From JAFGCY01 sp964609245 (GTDB taxonomy: Bacteria > 4484-113 > JAFGCY01): a DNA stretch of 63,030 nt. The notes beneath the pieces are model-generated. The model searched no databases, was not told where the DNA came from, and saw only the letters and a program-made list of their open reading frames with translations. Both the position numbers and the translations under genes were made by a program. The stretch lies in NCBI GenBank assembly GCA_964609245.1, contig CAZSSB010000015.1:1-63030 (forward strand). The letters are read 5' to 3'. Below are positions 50,874 to 60,425 of this stretch, piece after piece. Every line of letters starts with the position of its first letter. Position 1 is the stretch's first letter.

Positions 50874-52657
50874 TGCGCCGTACCCGGATTGTCTGGAAGC
50901 TGTATGCGGGAATCGTCCTGCTCACCTTGCTCACTGCCGCCATCGTGGGGATGCTGGCGCACCTTACCATCGCGCGCGAGTCACGGGTCGAAGTGGAGGT
51001 CACGCTGGCTCAGCATGCCTGCCTGCTGCGAGACCTGGCCCGCCCGGCCTTCGCCGATGCGGGTGATCCCGGGTTGCAGGCCCGCCTCCGGCAGCTGGGC
51101 CTGGAAACCGGCATCCGCCTGACCGTGATCGATGCTGATGGTGTAGTACTCGCTGACTCTGATGAAGATCCCGCCAGGATGGAGAACCACGCCAATCGCC
51201 CAGAGGTTCGGGATGCACTTGATTCCGGCCGAGGCACCGTCTCGCGTTACAGCCGCACGCTTGAACAGGAGATGATGTATCTGGCACTGCCGGTTTCCGC
51301 GGACGGTGATCCGGTCGGTTGCGTGCGTACTTCGCTACCGCTCTCGGCGGTTGATGCGCGCCTGGCTTTGATCCGTGGCACGGTGTCGCTGGGTATGCTT
51401 CTGGCGCTGCTGGTGGCGTTACCGCTCGGCTGGTGGCTGGCCCGCAGGATCACGAGCCCGCTGACGGCCATGACGCGCGCTGCGGAAGCGATGGCTCAGG
51501 GAGACTACCAGCAGCGGGTACTGCTGCAGACCCACGACGAACTCCGCACCCTGGCCGAGACGCTCAATGAGATGAGCGCCAGGCTCAGCGAGCGGATGGA
51601 GGCCATCACCCGCGAGCGCAGCCAGCTGGCGGCGATTCTCGGCAGCATGGTCGAGGGCCTGGTGGCGGTCGATGCTGACGAGCGCATCGTGCACATCAAC
51701 GCGGTGGCGGCGCAGCTGGCCGGTGTGCCGGCCGAGCAGTGCATCGGTCTGCGTGTCTGGGAGGTCCTGCGCATTCCAGCCCTGACCGAGGTGCTGCGCG
51801 CGGCGCTCAGACAGGCGGATGCCGTGGAGGGTGATATCGTGCTGGCCCGCACGCCCCACGACCTGGTCCTGACCGCCTTTGCGGCGCCCTGGCTCGACGG
51901 CAGCGGGGCGGTCGTCGGTGCGGTGGCCGTACTCCACAACCGCACGCGTATTCGGCAGCTGGAGCGGACGCGCCAGGACTTCGTCGCCAACGCCTCGCAC
52001 GAACTCAAGTCACCGGTGACCGCCATCCGCGGGCTGGCGGAGACCATTCAGGACGATCCGGCGATGGACGTCGACACCCGCAGCACGTTTATCAGCCGCA
52101 TCCTGGACGAAACCGGCAGACTGGCGGGCATCGTTGGAGACATGTTGGCGCTGGCCCGGGCCGAGCGCCAGGACGAGGCTGAGGAGCATGTGCCACTCGA
52201 CCTGCGGGAGGTCGCTGCTGCGGCACTGGCGACTTTCGAGGCCAAAGCGGCGACCAACGAGATCGAGCTGAGCGGCAAGACCAGCGAGAGTCCGGTGCCG
52301 GTCAGCGGCAGCGCCGAAGCTCTGCGGGAGGCGGTCGGCAATCTGATCGACAACGCTCTCAACTACACGCCTGCGGGCGGCAGCGTGACGGTCAGCGTCG
52401 GCGTGCAGGATGATCGTGCGCTGGTCGCGGTCAGCGACACCGGCATCGGAATCGCCGCTGAGCACCAGGAGCGCATCTTCGAGCGTTTCTACCGGGCGGA
52501 CAAGGCGCGTTCGCGGCAACTGGGCGGCACCGGGCTGGGGCTGGCAATCGTCAAGCACATTGTGCAGGCCCATCAGGGTGAGATCGCCGTAGCCAGCCGG
52601 CCGGGCCGGGGCAGCACCTTCACCATCAGCCTGCCGCTGGCCCCCCGCCAGGCCTGA
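50873..52657 (+). CDS. phoR: PhoR-family sensor histidine kinase
   Basis: 594 residues. Membrane helix near 9-31, an extracytoplasmic sensor of about 140 residues, second helix near 163-190, HAMP domain (RRITSPLTAMTRAAEAMAQG), PAS domain (about 250-360), HisKA with His376 in ANASHELKSPVTAIRG, and HATPase with N box (NLIDNALNYTP), DTGIGI and GGTGLGLAIVKH. The large sensor domain is as in Gram-positive-type PhoR rather than the short E. coli form. Works with PhoB. Confidence 0.94.
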   Translation: MRRTRIVWKLYAGIVLLTLLTAAIVGMLAHLTIARESRVEVEVTLAQHACLLRDLARPAFADAGDPGLQARLRQLGLETGIRLTVIDADGVVLADSDEDPARMENHANRPEVRDALDSGRGTVSRYSRTLEQEMMYLALPVSADGDPVGCVRTSLPLSAVDARLALIRGTVSLGMLLALLVALPLGWWLARRITSPLTAMTRAAEAMAQGDYQQRVLLQTHDELRTLAETLNEMSARLSERMEAITRERSQLAAILGSMVEGLVAVDADERIVHINAVAAQLAGVPAEQCIGLRVWEVLRIPALTEVLRAALRQADAVEGDIVLARTPHDLVLTAFAAPWLDGSGAVVGAVAVLHNRTRIRQLERTRQDFVANASHELKSPVTAIRGLAETIQDDPAMDVDTRSTFISRILDETGRLAGIVGDMLALARAERQDEAEEHVPLDLREVAAAALATFEAKAATNEIELSGKTSESPVPVSGSAEALREAVGNLIDNALNYTPAGGSVTVSVGVQDDRALVAVSDTGIGIAAEHQERIFERFYRADKARSRQLGGTGLGLAIVKHIVQAHQGEIAVASRPGRGSTFTISLPLAPRQA

Positions 52658-52688
52658 ATGCGTTCCGTTCCTGAAACGCACACCATTC

Positions 52689-52721
52689 CTTCACACGATC
52701 TTCACTAAACCGGGATATCAC
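52689..52721 (+). promoter_or_regulatory. PHO box and -10 of the pst operon
   Basis: CTTCACA-CGAT-CTTCACT (52689-52706): two 7-mers spaced by 4 nt, then 9 nt and TATCAC (52716-52721). Same spacing and nearly the same text as the alkaline phosphatase promoter; the PHO box takes the place of a -35. Confidence 0.8.
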
Positions 52722-52760
52722 CAGTGTGCCAAGAATAACCAACTGCATTGGAGTGAAGGC

Positions 52761-53798
52761 ATGAATCACAGTATCTGGATAGCCCTGGCCGCGCTGACCG
52801 TGATGTTGGCCACGGCTGGCATGGCGATCTGGCGCGCCGACGGCGTCGCCTGGGCGGCCGACAGCAGTCTCACGGGCAGCGTCAAGATCGATGGCTCCAG
52901 CACCGTGGGCCCGATCACGCAGGCTGTGGCCGAGGAGTTCATGAACGAGTATCCGAACGTCCGCGTTACGGTAGGCATCTCGGGTACCGGCGGCGGCTTC
53001 AAGAAGTTCGTGGTCGGCGAGACGGATATCAACGACGCCTCTCGTCCGGTCAAGCAGAAAGAACTCGACGCCATGGCGCAGCTCAACCCGCCGATCAACA
53101 TCATCGAGCTGCCGGTGGCCTTTGACGGCATCGCCGTGATGGTGAACCCCAGTAACGAGTGGGTGAACCAGCTGACGGTCGATGAACTCAAGACCATCTT
53201 CGGGCCCGAGGCTGATGGTGTGATTACGAACTGGAACCAGGTTCGCAACGACTTTCCCGACGTGCCGCTGACGACCTACGTGCCCGGCACTGATTCCGGA
53301 ACGTTCGAGTACTTCACCGAGGCGATCTGCGGCGAAGCCCGCGCCCATCGTTCGGACTGTGCCGCGATGAGCGAGGACGACAACGTTCTCGTCCAGGGTA
53401 TCGCTGGTGACATCGGAGCGATCGGCTACTTCGGCTTCGCCTACTACGCGGAGAACACCGACAAGCTCAAGATCGTACCCGTCACCTACGAAGGCAAGAC
53501 GGTCACGCCGTCGCCGACGACGATCAACAACGGCACCTACCAGCCGCTGAGTCGTCCGATCTTCATCTACGTCAGCACTGCGGCGATGGATCGTCCGGAC
53601 GTCGATGAATTCGTGCACTACTACCTTGAGAATGCCCCCTGGATAGTGCCCGAGGTCGGCTACGTGGCGTTGCCCGACAGCGTCTACGAACTGGGTCTCG
53701 AGCACTTCGAGGAAGGCGTAACGGGTTCGATGTTCCATGGTGCCGGTGCAACGGTGGGTGTCAGCCTTGAAGAGCTGATGTCCAGCCTGTCAGAGTAG
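52761..53798 (+). CDS. pstS: phosphate ABC transporter substrate-binding protein
   Basis: 345 residues with a signal sequence (WIALAALTVMLATAGMA). Phosphate-binding loops KIDGSSTVGPI, GISGTGGGFKKF and VPGTDSGTFEYF are present. INDASRPVKQKE and GIAGDIGAIGYFGFAYY are family motifs. First gene of pstSCAB-phoU, under a PHO box. Possible anchoring through an uncleaved N-terminal helix; no lipobox Cys. Confidence 0.95.
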   Translation: MNHSIWIALAALTVMLATAGMAIWRADGVAWAADSSLTGSVKIDGSSTVGPITQAVAEEFMNEYPNVRVTVGISGTGGGFKKFVVGETDINDASRPVKQKELDAMAQLNPPINIIELPVAFDGIAVMVNPSNEWVNQLTVDELKTIFGPEADGVITNWNQVRNDFPDVPLTTYVPGTDSGTFEYFTEAICGEARAHRSDCAAMSEDDNVLVQGIAGDIGAIGYFGFAYYAENTDKLKIVPVTYEGKTVTPSPTTINNGTYQPLSRPIFIYVSTAAMDRPDVDEFVHYYLENAPWIVPEVGYVALPDSVYELGLEHFEEGVTGSMFHGAGATVGVSLEELMSSLSE

Positions 53799-53862
53799 CC
53801 CAGGTGCCGTCCCCATCCCTCATTGTGCTTCGCTGCCACTCGCGTTCAAGGAGTGCGGAGTA

Positions 53863-54858
53863 GTGGACGCAATCACCGCAACGATCGGCACCCTCACCCG
53901 GGGCAAGCCGCGCTGGCTAGAGGGGGGTATCAGGTGGTTCCTCTTCGCCTGTGCCCTCCTCTCCATCGCGACCACGGGCGCGATCATCTTCATTCTGTTG
54001 AAGGAGACCGTGGTCTTCTTCACCATGCCTCTGGAGCAGGTGCTGGATCCCAGCGATACCGGTACGCGCGTCTCGGTGGTGGAGTTCTTCACCGGTACGC
54101 GCTGGGCGCCGATCCTGGTGCCGCAGAGTTTCGGCATCCTGCCGCTTGTCTGTGGCACGCTGCTCGTGATGGTCGGCTCGGCGCTGATCTCACTGCCGTT
54201 CGGCCTCGCCAGCGCGATCTTCCTCAGCGAATACGCGTCGTCGCGCCTGCGGGCGGTCGTCAAGCCGGTGCTGGAGATCCTGGCGGGGGTGCCCACGGTG
54301 GTCTACGGCTACTTCGCCCTGACGTTCATCACACCCGTGCTGCAGACCCTGCTCAACCCGCTGCTGACCAGTCTGTTCGGGCCCCACGCCGGCGTACAGG
54401 TCTTCAATGCCGCCAGCGCCGCGATCGTGGTTGGCATCATGACGCTGCCGATGGTCACATCGCTCTGCGACGACGCGTTTCGCGCGGTGCCGGACGCGCT
54501 GAGGCAGGGCGGCTTCGCGATGGGGGCCACCAAGTACGAGGTGGCCACTCAGGTGCTGCTGCCAGCCGCGCTCAGCGGCGTACTGGCGTCGTTCATCCTG
54601 GCGCTCAGCCGCGCCATCGGTGAGACGATGGCCGTCACGCTGGCAGCGGGTGGATCGCCGAAGCTGACGCTCAACCCCTTCACCAGCGTCGAGACGATGA
54701 CGGCCTACATCGTACAGATCAGCCTCGGTGACACTCCGGCGGGCAGCATCGAGTATCAGACGATCTTCGCCGTCGGCGCCGTGCTGTTTGGCATCACGCT
54801 GGTGCTGAACGTGATTGCCCACAAAGTGGTGCGGCGCTTCCGGGAGGCCTACGAGTGA
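53863..54858 (+). CDS. pstC: phosphate ABC permease
   Basis: 331 residues from a GTG (AAGGAG 9 nt upstream). Six hydrophobic helices. Typical motifs VYGYFALTFITP and GGFAMGATKYEVATQVLLPA (the EAA loop), then ALSRAIGETMAVTLAAG. Forms the channel with PstA; overlaps pstA by GTGA. Confidence 0.95.
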   Translation: MDAITATIGTLTRGKPRWLEGGIRWFLFACALLSIATTGAIIFILLKETVVFFTMPLEQVLDPSDTGTRVSVVEFFTGTRWAPILVPQSFGILPLVCGTLLVMVGSALISLPFGLASAIFLSEYASSRLRAVVKPVLEILAGVPTVVYGYFALTFITPVLQTLLNPLLTSLFGPHAGVQVFNAASAAIVVGIMTLPMVTSLCDDAFRAVPDALRQGGFAMGATKYEVATQVLLPAALSGVLASFILALSRAIGETMAVTLAAGGSPKLTLNPFTSVETMTAYIVQISLGDTPAGSIEYQTIFAVGAVLFGITLVLNVIAHKVVRRFREAYE

Positions 54859-56045
54859 GGACGAGTACCGCGGGTCAGCAGCCCAGAATGCAGGCCAGCC
54901 CGGCGCTGCGGCGCCGGCATCTGCAGGGCCGTGTCTTCGCCGTGGTATGCGGCGTAGCAACGTTCGTCGGTGTGGTCATGCTCGCCGTGCTGCTCCTGGA
55001 CGTGGTGATGGACTCAACTGGCTGGATCTGGAGCCGGGTTGACCGCGATCCACGGATGTTCGCGCTGCTGCAGGAGACCGATGCTGCATTCGCGGAGCGA
55101 GCCGCGGAAATCGATCCCGGCTTGCTCACCGGCATGCAGCGCAAGTTGGATGCTCGCCGGGGCCGCGCCGCGCGCAACAACGAGACGTTGTCCGACGCCC
55201 AGCTGGCCGACATTCGGATGGACTACCTGCACGGCAAGTACTCCAACGACGAGACCTACTTCGAGCGATTCGAAATGCAGCCCACCACCGGTCAGCGACT
55301 AGCGGTTGCCGGGGGGATCATCGGCGACGTCTTCGCCAATTTCCCGTCACGCCATCCCAGCAAGGCGGGCATCAAGTCCGCGATCTTCGGCAGCTTCTGG
55401 TTGTTGCTGCTCACGGCGCTGATCGCCATCCCGATCGGAATCGCGGCTGCCGTCTACCTTGAGGAATACGCGGCCAAGAACCGGCTCAACCGCTTCATCG
55501 AAGTGAACATCGCCAATCTTGCAGGCGTGCCATCGATCGTGTACGGAATCCTGGGGCTGGCGGTGTTCGTGCGCGGAATGCAACTCGGCCGCGTGGTGCT
55601 GGCGGGTGCGCTGACGATGACGCTGCTGATCCTGCCGGTGATCATCATCGCGGCCCGCGAGGCGATCAAGGCCGTTCCGGACTCCATCCGCCAGGGCGCC
55701 TTCGCTCTGGGCGGGACACGCTGGGAGGTTGTCCGCCACCATGTGCTGCCGGTGGCGATGCCCGGCATGCTCACCGGTGTGATCCTGGCGATGTCGCGCG
55801 CGATCGGCGAGACCGCGCCGATGATCATGATTGGTGCGTTGAGCTACGTTGCTTTCGTGCCACAGGGGCCGTTGGACGACTTCACCGTCCTGCCGATTCA
55901 GATCTACAACTGGGTGGCGATGCCCAACCAGGAGTTTCATCTACTGGCGGCATGCGGCATCTTCATCCTGCTCGGCGTGCTGCTGCTGATGAACTCGGCT
56001 GCCATCTACATTAGACATCGTGCGCAAAGGAATATAAGATGGTGA
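54855..56045 (+). CDS. pstA: phosphate ABC permease
   Basis: 396 residues from a GTG, longer than the usual 280-300 because of an extracytoplasmic region of about 100 residues after the first helix (DRDPRMFALLQETDAAF to GKYSNDETYFERFE). Then the canonical permease core: ANLAGVPSIVYGILGLAVF, ALGGTRWEVVRHHVLPVAMP and MSRAIGETAPMIMIGAL. Overlaps pstC and pstB. Confidence 0.95.
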   Translation: MRTSTAGQQPRMQASPALRRRHLQGRVFAVVCGVATFVGVVMLAVLLLDVVMDSTGWIWSRVDRDPRMFALLQETDAAFAERAAEIDPGLLTGMQRKLDARRGRAARNNETLSDAQLADIRMDYLHGKYSNDETYFERFEMQPTTGQRLAVAGGIIGDVFANFPSRHPSKAGIKSAIFGSFWLLLLTALIAIPIGIAAAVYLEEYAAKNRLNRFIEVNIANLAGVPSIVYGILGLAVFVRGMQLGRVVLAGALTMTLLILPVIIIAAREAIKAVPDSIRQGAFALGGTRWEVVRHHVLPVAMPGMLTGVILAMSRAIGETAPMIMIGALSYVAFVPQGPLDDFTVLPIQIYNWVAMPNQEFHLLAACGIFILLGVLLLMNSAAIYIRHRAQRNIRW

Positions 56046-56926
56046 TCACTAGTGGAGACGGAGCGCAAGTGAGTACGGAGTCGGCGCAGGACCAGGATAA
56101 CCGAGCGGAGATCGGAATCAAGCTGTCGAGCGACACGTTTCAGCACCGCGACAGCGTAGCGCCGCATGACACCAGGGTGATCCTTGAGACGCGAGATCTC
56201 ACCATCCGCTACGGAGATTTCGCAGCGATCAAGAACACAACCATGCCGATCCGCGAGCACCAGGTCACGGCACTGATCGGCCCGTCCGGCTGCGGCAAGA
56301 GCACGATCCTTAGGCACCTCAACAGGATGAACGAGTTCATTGAGGGTGTCAGTATGGAAGGGCAGGTTCTCTATCGCAACGTCGACTTATATGGGCCGGG
56401 TGTTGATCCGGTTGAGGTGCGGCGCCGGATTGGGATGGTCTTCCAGAAGCCCAACCCGTTCCCCAAGAGCATCTACGAGAATATCGCCTGGGCGCCCCGC
56501 CTCAACAGGCTGGTACCTAGACGCGAGTTGCCCGAGCTCGTTGAGCGTTCACTGAAGCAGGCCAACCTGTGGGATGAGGTCAAGGACCGGCTCAACGAGA
56601 ACGCATTGGGGATGTCGGGCGGGCAGCAGCAGCGGCTGTGCATCGCGCGGACAATCGCCATGAAGCCGGAAGTGATCCTGATGGACGAGCCCTGCTCAGC
56701 GCTGGATCCGATGTCAACGGATGCAATCGAGGACCTGATCTTCGAGCTCAAGCACAAGTACACAATCGTGATCGTTACCCACAACATGCAGCAGGCGGCA
56801 CGTGTGTCGGACTACACCGGGTTCTTCGTGACCGGAGACCTTGTGGAGTTTGGCGATACGCCCCAGGTGTTCACGCGTCCCACCAGGAAGCAAACGGAGG
56901 AGTACGTGACCGGCCGCTTTGGCTAG
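56039..56926 (+). CDS. pstB: phosphate ABC ATPase
   Basis: 295 residues from the ATG at 56039 (AAGGA upstream; overlaps pstA by 7 bp). About 38 residues longer than E. coli PstB at the N-terminus; a GTG at 56069 is an alternative start. Walker A GPSGCGKST, MVFQKPNPFPKSIYENIAW, signature MSGGQQQRLCIARTIA, Walker B VILMDEPCSALDP, and THNMQQAARVSDYTGFF typical of PstB. Confidence 0.96.
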   Translation: MVITSGDGAQVSTESAQDQDNRAEIGIKLSSDTFQHRDSVAPHDTRVILETRDLTIRYGDFAAIKNTTMPIREHQVTALIGPSGCGKSTILRHLNRMNEFIEGVSMEGQVLYRNVDLYGPGVDPVEVRRRIGMVFQKPNPFPKSIYENIAWAPRLNRLVPRRELPELVERSLKQANLWDEVKDRLNENALGMSGGQQQRLCIARTIAMKPEVILMDEPCSALDPMSTDAIEDLIFELKHKYTIVIVTHNMQQAARVSDYTGFFVTGDLVEFGDTPQVFTRPTRKQTEEYVTGRFG

Positions 56927-56939
56927 TACGGATACGGCA

Positions 56940-57602
56940 ATGAGCAAGCACCTCAGACGTGATTTGGAGCAGATCGAGTCCGGCATCTTGGAGATTGGCG
57001 GGTTGGTGGAGCAGAACATCGCGACTGCCATCACCGCGCTGGTGGGCCGCCGGCCGGAGCTGGCCAGACAGGTGCTGGACATCGATGAGGAGATTGACCG
57101 GCGTGAAGTGGACCTGGAGGAAGAGTGCCTGAAGACCCTCGCGCTGCACCAGCCGGTGGCGACCGACCTGCGGTTCATCATCGCGGTGATCAAGGTCAAC
57201 AGCACGCTGGAGCGCATGGGGGACCTGGCCTGCAACATCGCCCGCGGTGCGCTGCGGCTGGCGGATCTGCCCGCCGGCAGGCATCCCGTCGATCTGGCCC
57301 ACATGGGCGGCCAGGTGCGCGGCATGGTTGATCAGAGCCTCAATGCGCTGGTACGGCTCGACGCGGAGACCGCCCGGGAAGTTCTGGCCTACGATGACGA
57401 GGTCGATGCTGAGAACAGCGCGGTCTGCGACGAAATGAAGGGGTTGCTCCGCGAGGACACCGGCTCGGTGGAATACGCCGTGCAGACGCTGCTGGCGGCA
57501 CGCCATCTGGAGCGCATCGCCGACCACGCCACCAACATCGCGGAGGACGTGGTATTCCTGATCGAGGGCGACATCATTCGCCACGGTGGCGCCGCGGAGT
57601 AG
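56940..57602 (+). CDS. phoU: phosphate signalling regulator PhoU
   Basis: 220 residues from the ATG at 56940, which gives the family start MSKHLRRDLEQIE; an in-frame TTG at 56919 inside pstB would add 7 residues. Two PhoU helical repeats with metal-binding acidic clusters DLRFIIAVIKVNSTLERMGD and ARHLERIADHATNIAEDVVF. Couples Pst to PhoR and shuts off the response when phosphate is ample. Last gene of the operon. Confidence 0.95.
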   Translation: MSKHLRRDLEQIESGILEIGGLVEQNIATAITALVGRRPELARQVLDIDEEIDRREVDLEEECLKTLALHQPVATDLRFIIAVIKVNSTLERMGDLACNIARGALRLADLPAGRHPVDLAHMGGQVRGMVDQSLNALVRLDAETAREVLAYDDEVDAENSAVCDEMKGLLREDTGSVEYAVQTLLAARHLERIADHATNIAEDVVFLIEGDIIRHGGAAE

Positions 57603-57678
57603 CCGGACGATGCCCGGCCGGCCGGACCGAGTGGCCGATCAGAGCTGTCACTGACGCGCAGTAGCATCTGCCGCCTGA

Positions 57679-57708
57679 TTGACACCCGCCGCGCTGCTTT
57701 GCTATATT
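57679..57708 (+). promoter_or_regulatory. promoter of infC-rpmI-rplT
   Basis: TTGACA (57679-57684, perfect), 18-nt spacer, TATATT (57703-57708). Confidence 0.65.
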
Positions 57709-57740
57709 GTTTAGCTCGATTCCAATCGTCAGGGAGGTCC

Positions 57741-58292
57741 ATGAGAAGAGGCGGCGGCAGACGTAGCGACCGGAAGACCGAAACCACCACCGACCATCGG
57801 GTGAACAGGCAGATACGGGCACGAGAGGTTCAGCTGATCGATGCCGAGGGCGAGAATCGCGGCCCGGTCGCGATTCAGGAGGCGCTCCAGATTGCCGAGG
57901 AGGCGGGTCTGGACTTGGTGGAGGTGGCGCGGAACGCGAAGCCGCCGGTCTGTAAGATCATGGACTATGGGAAGCTGGTCTATCAGTCCAAGAAGAAGAA
58001 ATCCCAGCCCCGGGCGGCGACATCGCTGAAGGAGATATCCTTCTCGATGAAGATTGGTCCGCATGATATCGAGACCAAAATGAAGAAGGCCAGGCTGTTC
58101 CTTGAAAAGGGGCACAAGCTGAGGATCAACCTGATCCTGCGGGGGCGTGAGCGCGCCTACGTCGAGACCAACGGCAAGGCGCAGCTCAACAGGCTCTGCG
58201 CGATGCTCGAGGACGTCGCGATAGTCGAGCAGCGCAGCCGCGGGATGGTGGGCAATCGCCTCTCGGCGATTCTTTCACCAAAGCGGGATTAA
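57741..58292 (+). CDS. infC: translation initiation factor IF-3
   Basis: 183 residues, complete. AGGGAGGT precedes a plain ATG, unlike the rare AUU start that allows autoregulation in enterobacteria. N-domain NRQIRAREVQLIDAEGENRG, KPPVCKIMDYGKLVY in the linker, and C-domain EISFSMKIGPHDIETKMKKA. The N-terminus is Arg/Gly-rich (MRRGGGRRSDRK). Standard order infC-rpmI-rplT. Confidence 0.97.
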   Translation: MRRGGGRRSDRKTETTTDHRVNRQIRAREVQLIDAEGENRGPVAIQEALQIAEEAGLDLVEVARNAKPPVCKIMDYGKLVYQSKKKKSQPRAATSLKEISFSMKIGPHDIETKMKKARLFLEKGHKLRINLILRGRERAYVETNGKAQLNRLCAMLEDVAIVEQRSRGMVGNRLSAILSPKRD

Positions 58293-58315
58293 CGCGGGTA
58301 TATACCTGACGGGCC

Positions 58316-58336
58316 GGCTGTCCGACGCGGGCAGCC
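58316..58336 (+). promoter_or_regulatory. hairpin in the infC-rpmI leader
   Basis: GGCTGTCC-GACGC-GGGCAGCC: 8-bp stem with one G-U pair, in the 119-nt gap before rpmI. In other bacteria this gap carries an L20-binding regulatory structure; that role is inference here. Confidence 0.35.
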
Positions 58337-58411
58337 CGCCGGAGTTCAGGCAGTCGGGCAGTCCCGGATCAGCGGCTTGGTGTCTCTACTGCCGGCCCCA
58401 AGAGGTCTAAG

Positions 58412-58618
58412 ATGCCGAAGATGAAAACACACAAGGCCACCGCCAAGCGCCTGAAGGTCACGGGCAGTGGCAAGATCGTGCACAAGCGCGCTGGCAGCGC
58501 GCACCTGCTGGCCAAGAAGAGCCGTCGCCGCAAGCGCCGGTACAAGGTGCTGGTCGAAGTGCACGGCACGGACGTCAAGCGCTTCCGCAAGCTGATCGGG
58601 CCGGGAGGTGGACTCTAA
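58412..58618 (+). CDS. rpmI: ribosomal protein bL35
   Basis: 68 residues, basic; MPKMKTHKATAKRLKVTGSG is diagnostic. Its TAA overlaps the rplT ATG by 1 nt (TAATG). Confidence 0.97.
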   Translation: MPKMKTHKATAKRLKVTGSGKIVHKRAGSAHLLAKKSRRRKRRYKVLVEVHGTDVKRFRKLIGPGGGL

Positions 58619-58965
58619 TGCCACGCGCCAAGAACGCCGTCGCCCGCCGGCGCAAGCACCGCCGGATCCTGAAGGCCGCCAGCGGCTATCGCGGCACGCG
58701 CCGCCGCCTCTACCGCGCGGCCAAGGAGGCCGTGCTGCACGCGCGGCAGTACGCCTACGTCCACCGTCGGCTGCGCAAGCGCGATTTCCGCCGGTTGTGG
58801 ATCGCGCGGATCAACGCCGCCAGCCGCAACAGCGGGATGCCCTACAGCCGCTTCATCGCGGGGCTCAAGCGCCAGGGCGTGGAGCTCAACCGCAAGGTGC
58901 TGGCCGAACTGGCGCTGCGCGATCCGGCCGCCTTCGCGCAGCTGGTCGAACTGGCCGGTGGCTAG
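58618..58965 (+). CDS. rplT: ribosomal protein bL20
   Basis: 115 residues; MPRAKNAVARRRKHRRILKA, YRGTRRRLYRAAKEAV, then FRRLWIARINAASRNSGMPY are diagnostic. Complete. Confidence 0.97.
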   Translation: MPRAKNAVARRRKHRRILKAASGYRGTRRRLYRAAKEAVLHARQYAYVHRRLRKRDFRRLWIARINAASRNSGMPYSRFIAGLKRQGVELNRKVLAELALRDPAAFAQLVELAGG

Positions 58966-59009
58966 CCATCGGTCGGGGCGGCAGCCCTCGGCCGCCGTGC
59001 GCCCAGCGG

Positions 59010-59015
59010 TAGAAT
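59010..59015 (+). promoter_or_regulatory. -10 element of a possible leaderless trkA promoter
   Basis: TAGAAT, 6 nt, then the ATG at 59022; no Shine-Dalgarno. Confidence 0.45.
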
Positions 59016-59021
59016 AGCGGT

Positions 59022-60425
59022 ATGCGCGTCGTAATCGTCGGGGCTGGCGAGGTGGGCACCTACCTGGCGCAGTTCCTGATCGACGAGAGACACGACGTCT
59101 CGCTGATCGACAGCGATCCGGAGAAGATCGAGCGCATCAGCGACCACCTGGATCTCAAGGCGCACCTGGGTTCCGGCACCTGCGTGGCGTCCCTCGAAGA
59201 GGCCGAGACGGGCCAGGCCGACCTGCTGCTGGCGATGACCAACCGCGAGGAGGTCAACATGCTGTCGGCCTACTTCGGCAAGCGGCTGGGAGCGCGCAGC
59301 ACGATCGCCCGCATGCAGAGCGAGGACGCGATGATCGGGCACCCCACCTTCTATCGCCAGCACCTGGGGATCGACCTGGTGATCAACTCGGCGATGCTGG
59401 CGGCGTCGGAGGCCACCAGGGTGATCCAGGAGGGCGGCGGCTCCGGCATCGCGGAGTTCGGTTTCGGCCGCGTGCACTGCCGGCCGTTCAGCGTGGCGGC
59501 CGACAGCCCATTCACCACGCGACCGATCAGCGAGCTGCACCTGCCGGGCGCCCTGATCGCCGCCGTGGTGCGCGAGCAGGAGGTGCTGGTGCCCCACGGC
59601 GACGACGTGATCCAGGCCGGCGACCGCCTGATCGTGATCTGCAAGCCGGAGGCGGTCCAGTACGTGCGCAAGGGGGTTGGGGAGCGGCAGGACACCGTGC
59701 GGCGCCTGATTATCGTCGGCGGTGGTGACGTCGGCGCCGCGATCGCGCGCTACTTCGATACGCCGCGCTATCGCGTCAAGCTGTTCGAGGAGAATCGCCG
59801 CCGCGCCTGGGAGCTCGCCAACGAGCTGAATCACGTCAAGGTGATCGACAGCGATGGCGCCGACCTCGACGTGCTGGCAGAGGAATACCTGGAGACCACC
59901 GAGGCCTTCGTAACCGCGACCGGCTCGGACGAGAAGAACCTGATGACGGCGCTGCTGGCCCGCGAGAACGGGGTTGCGCGCACGGTGGCGATCGTCGACA
60001 AACCGCAGTTCACCGCGCTTGGCAAGAAGATGCAGATCACCGCCACGCTGGCGCCGCGGATCCTGGCGGCCAACCAGGTGATGGCCTTCGTGCGCGGCGG
60101 CAACGTCAATCGCGTCTCGCTGCTGGCCGAGGGCGAGGCCGAGATCATCGAGTTTCAGGCCACCAGCAGCCTCGGTCTGCTGGACCGGTCGCTGGCCAGC
60201 CTGGAGCTGCCGCGCGGGGTGCTGATCGGCGCGCTGATTCGCGACCGCAAGGCGATTATCCCCAAGGGCACGGACGAGATCCGCGACGGCGACTCGGTGG
60301 TGCTGTTCACGCTGCAGAGCCGGATGCCCTTCGTCGAGCACCTGCTGAAGCGTAACAAGGCCGGTGAGCTCAGCCAGCCCGTCAAGGTCGGCGAGACGGA
60401 CGATCGGCCCGCGGCTGAGGCCTGA
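59022..60425 (+). CDS. trkA: potassium transport NAD-binding regulatory protein TrkA
   Basis: 467 residues with two tandem RCK units. NAD-binding motifs GAGEVGTYLAQFL (residues 7-19) and GGGDVGAAIARYF (about 231); RCK_C halves near 140-220 and 365-450. ESIDSD/LIDSDPEKIERI carries the acidic residue that selects NAD(H). Gates the TrkH channel encoded downstream (121 bp gap). Confidence 0.95.
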   Translation: MRVVIVGAGEVGTYLAQFLIDERHDVSLIDSDPEKIERISDHLDLKAHLGSGTCVASLEEAETGQADLLLAMTNREEVNMLSAYFGKRLGARSTIARMQSEDAMIGHPTFYRQHLGIDLVINSAMLAASEATRVIQEGGGSGIAEFGFGRVHCRPFSVAADSPFTTRPISELHLPGALIAAVVREQEVLVPHGDDVIQAGDRLIVICKPEAVQYVRKGVGERQDTVRRLIIVGGGDVGAAIARYFDTPRYRVKLFEENRRRAWELANELNHVKVIDSDGADLDVLAEEYLETTEAFVTATGSDEKNLMTALLARENGVARTVAIVDKPQFTALGKKMQITATLAPRILAANQVMAFVRGGNVNRVSLLAEGEAEIIEFQATSSLGLLDRSLASLELPRGVLIGALIRDRKAIIPKGTDEIRDGDSVVLFTLQSRMPFVEHLLKRNKAGELSQPVKVGETDDRPAAEA

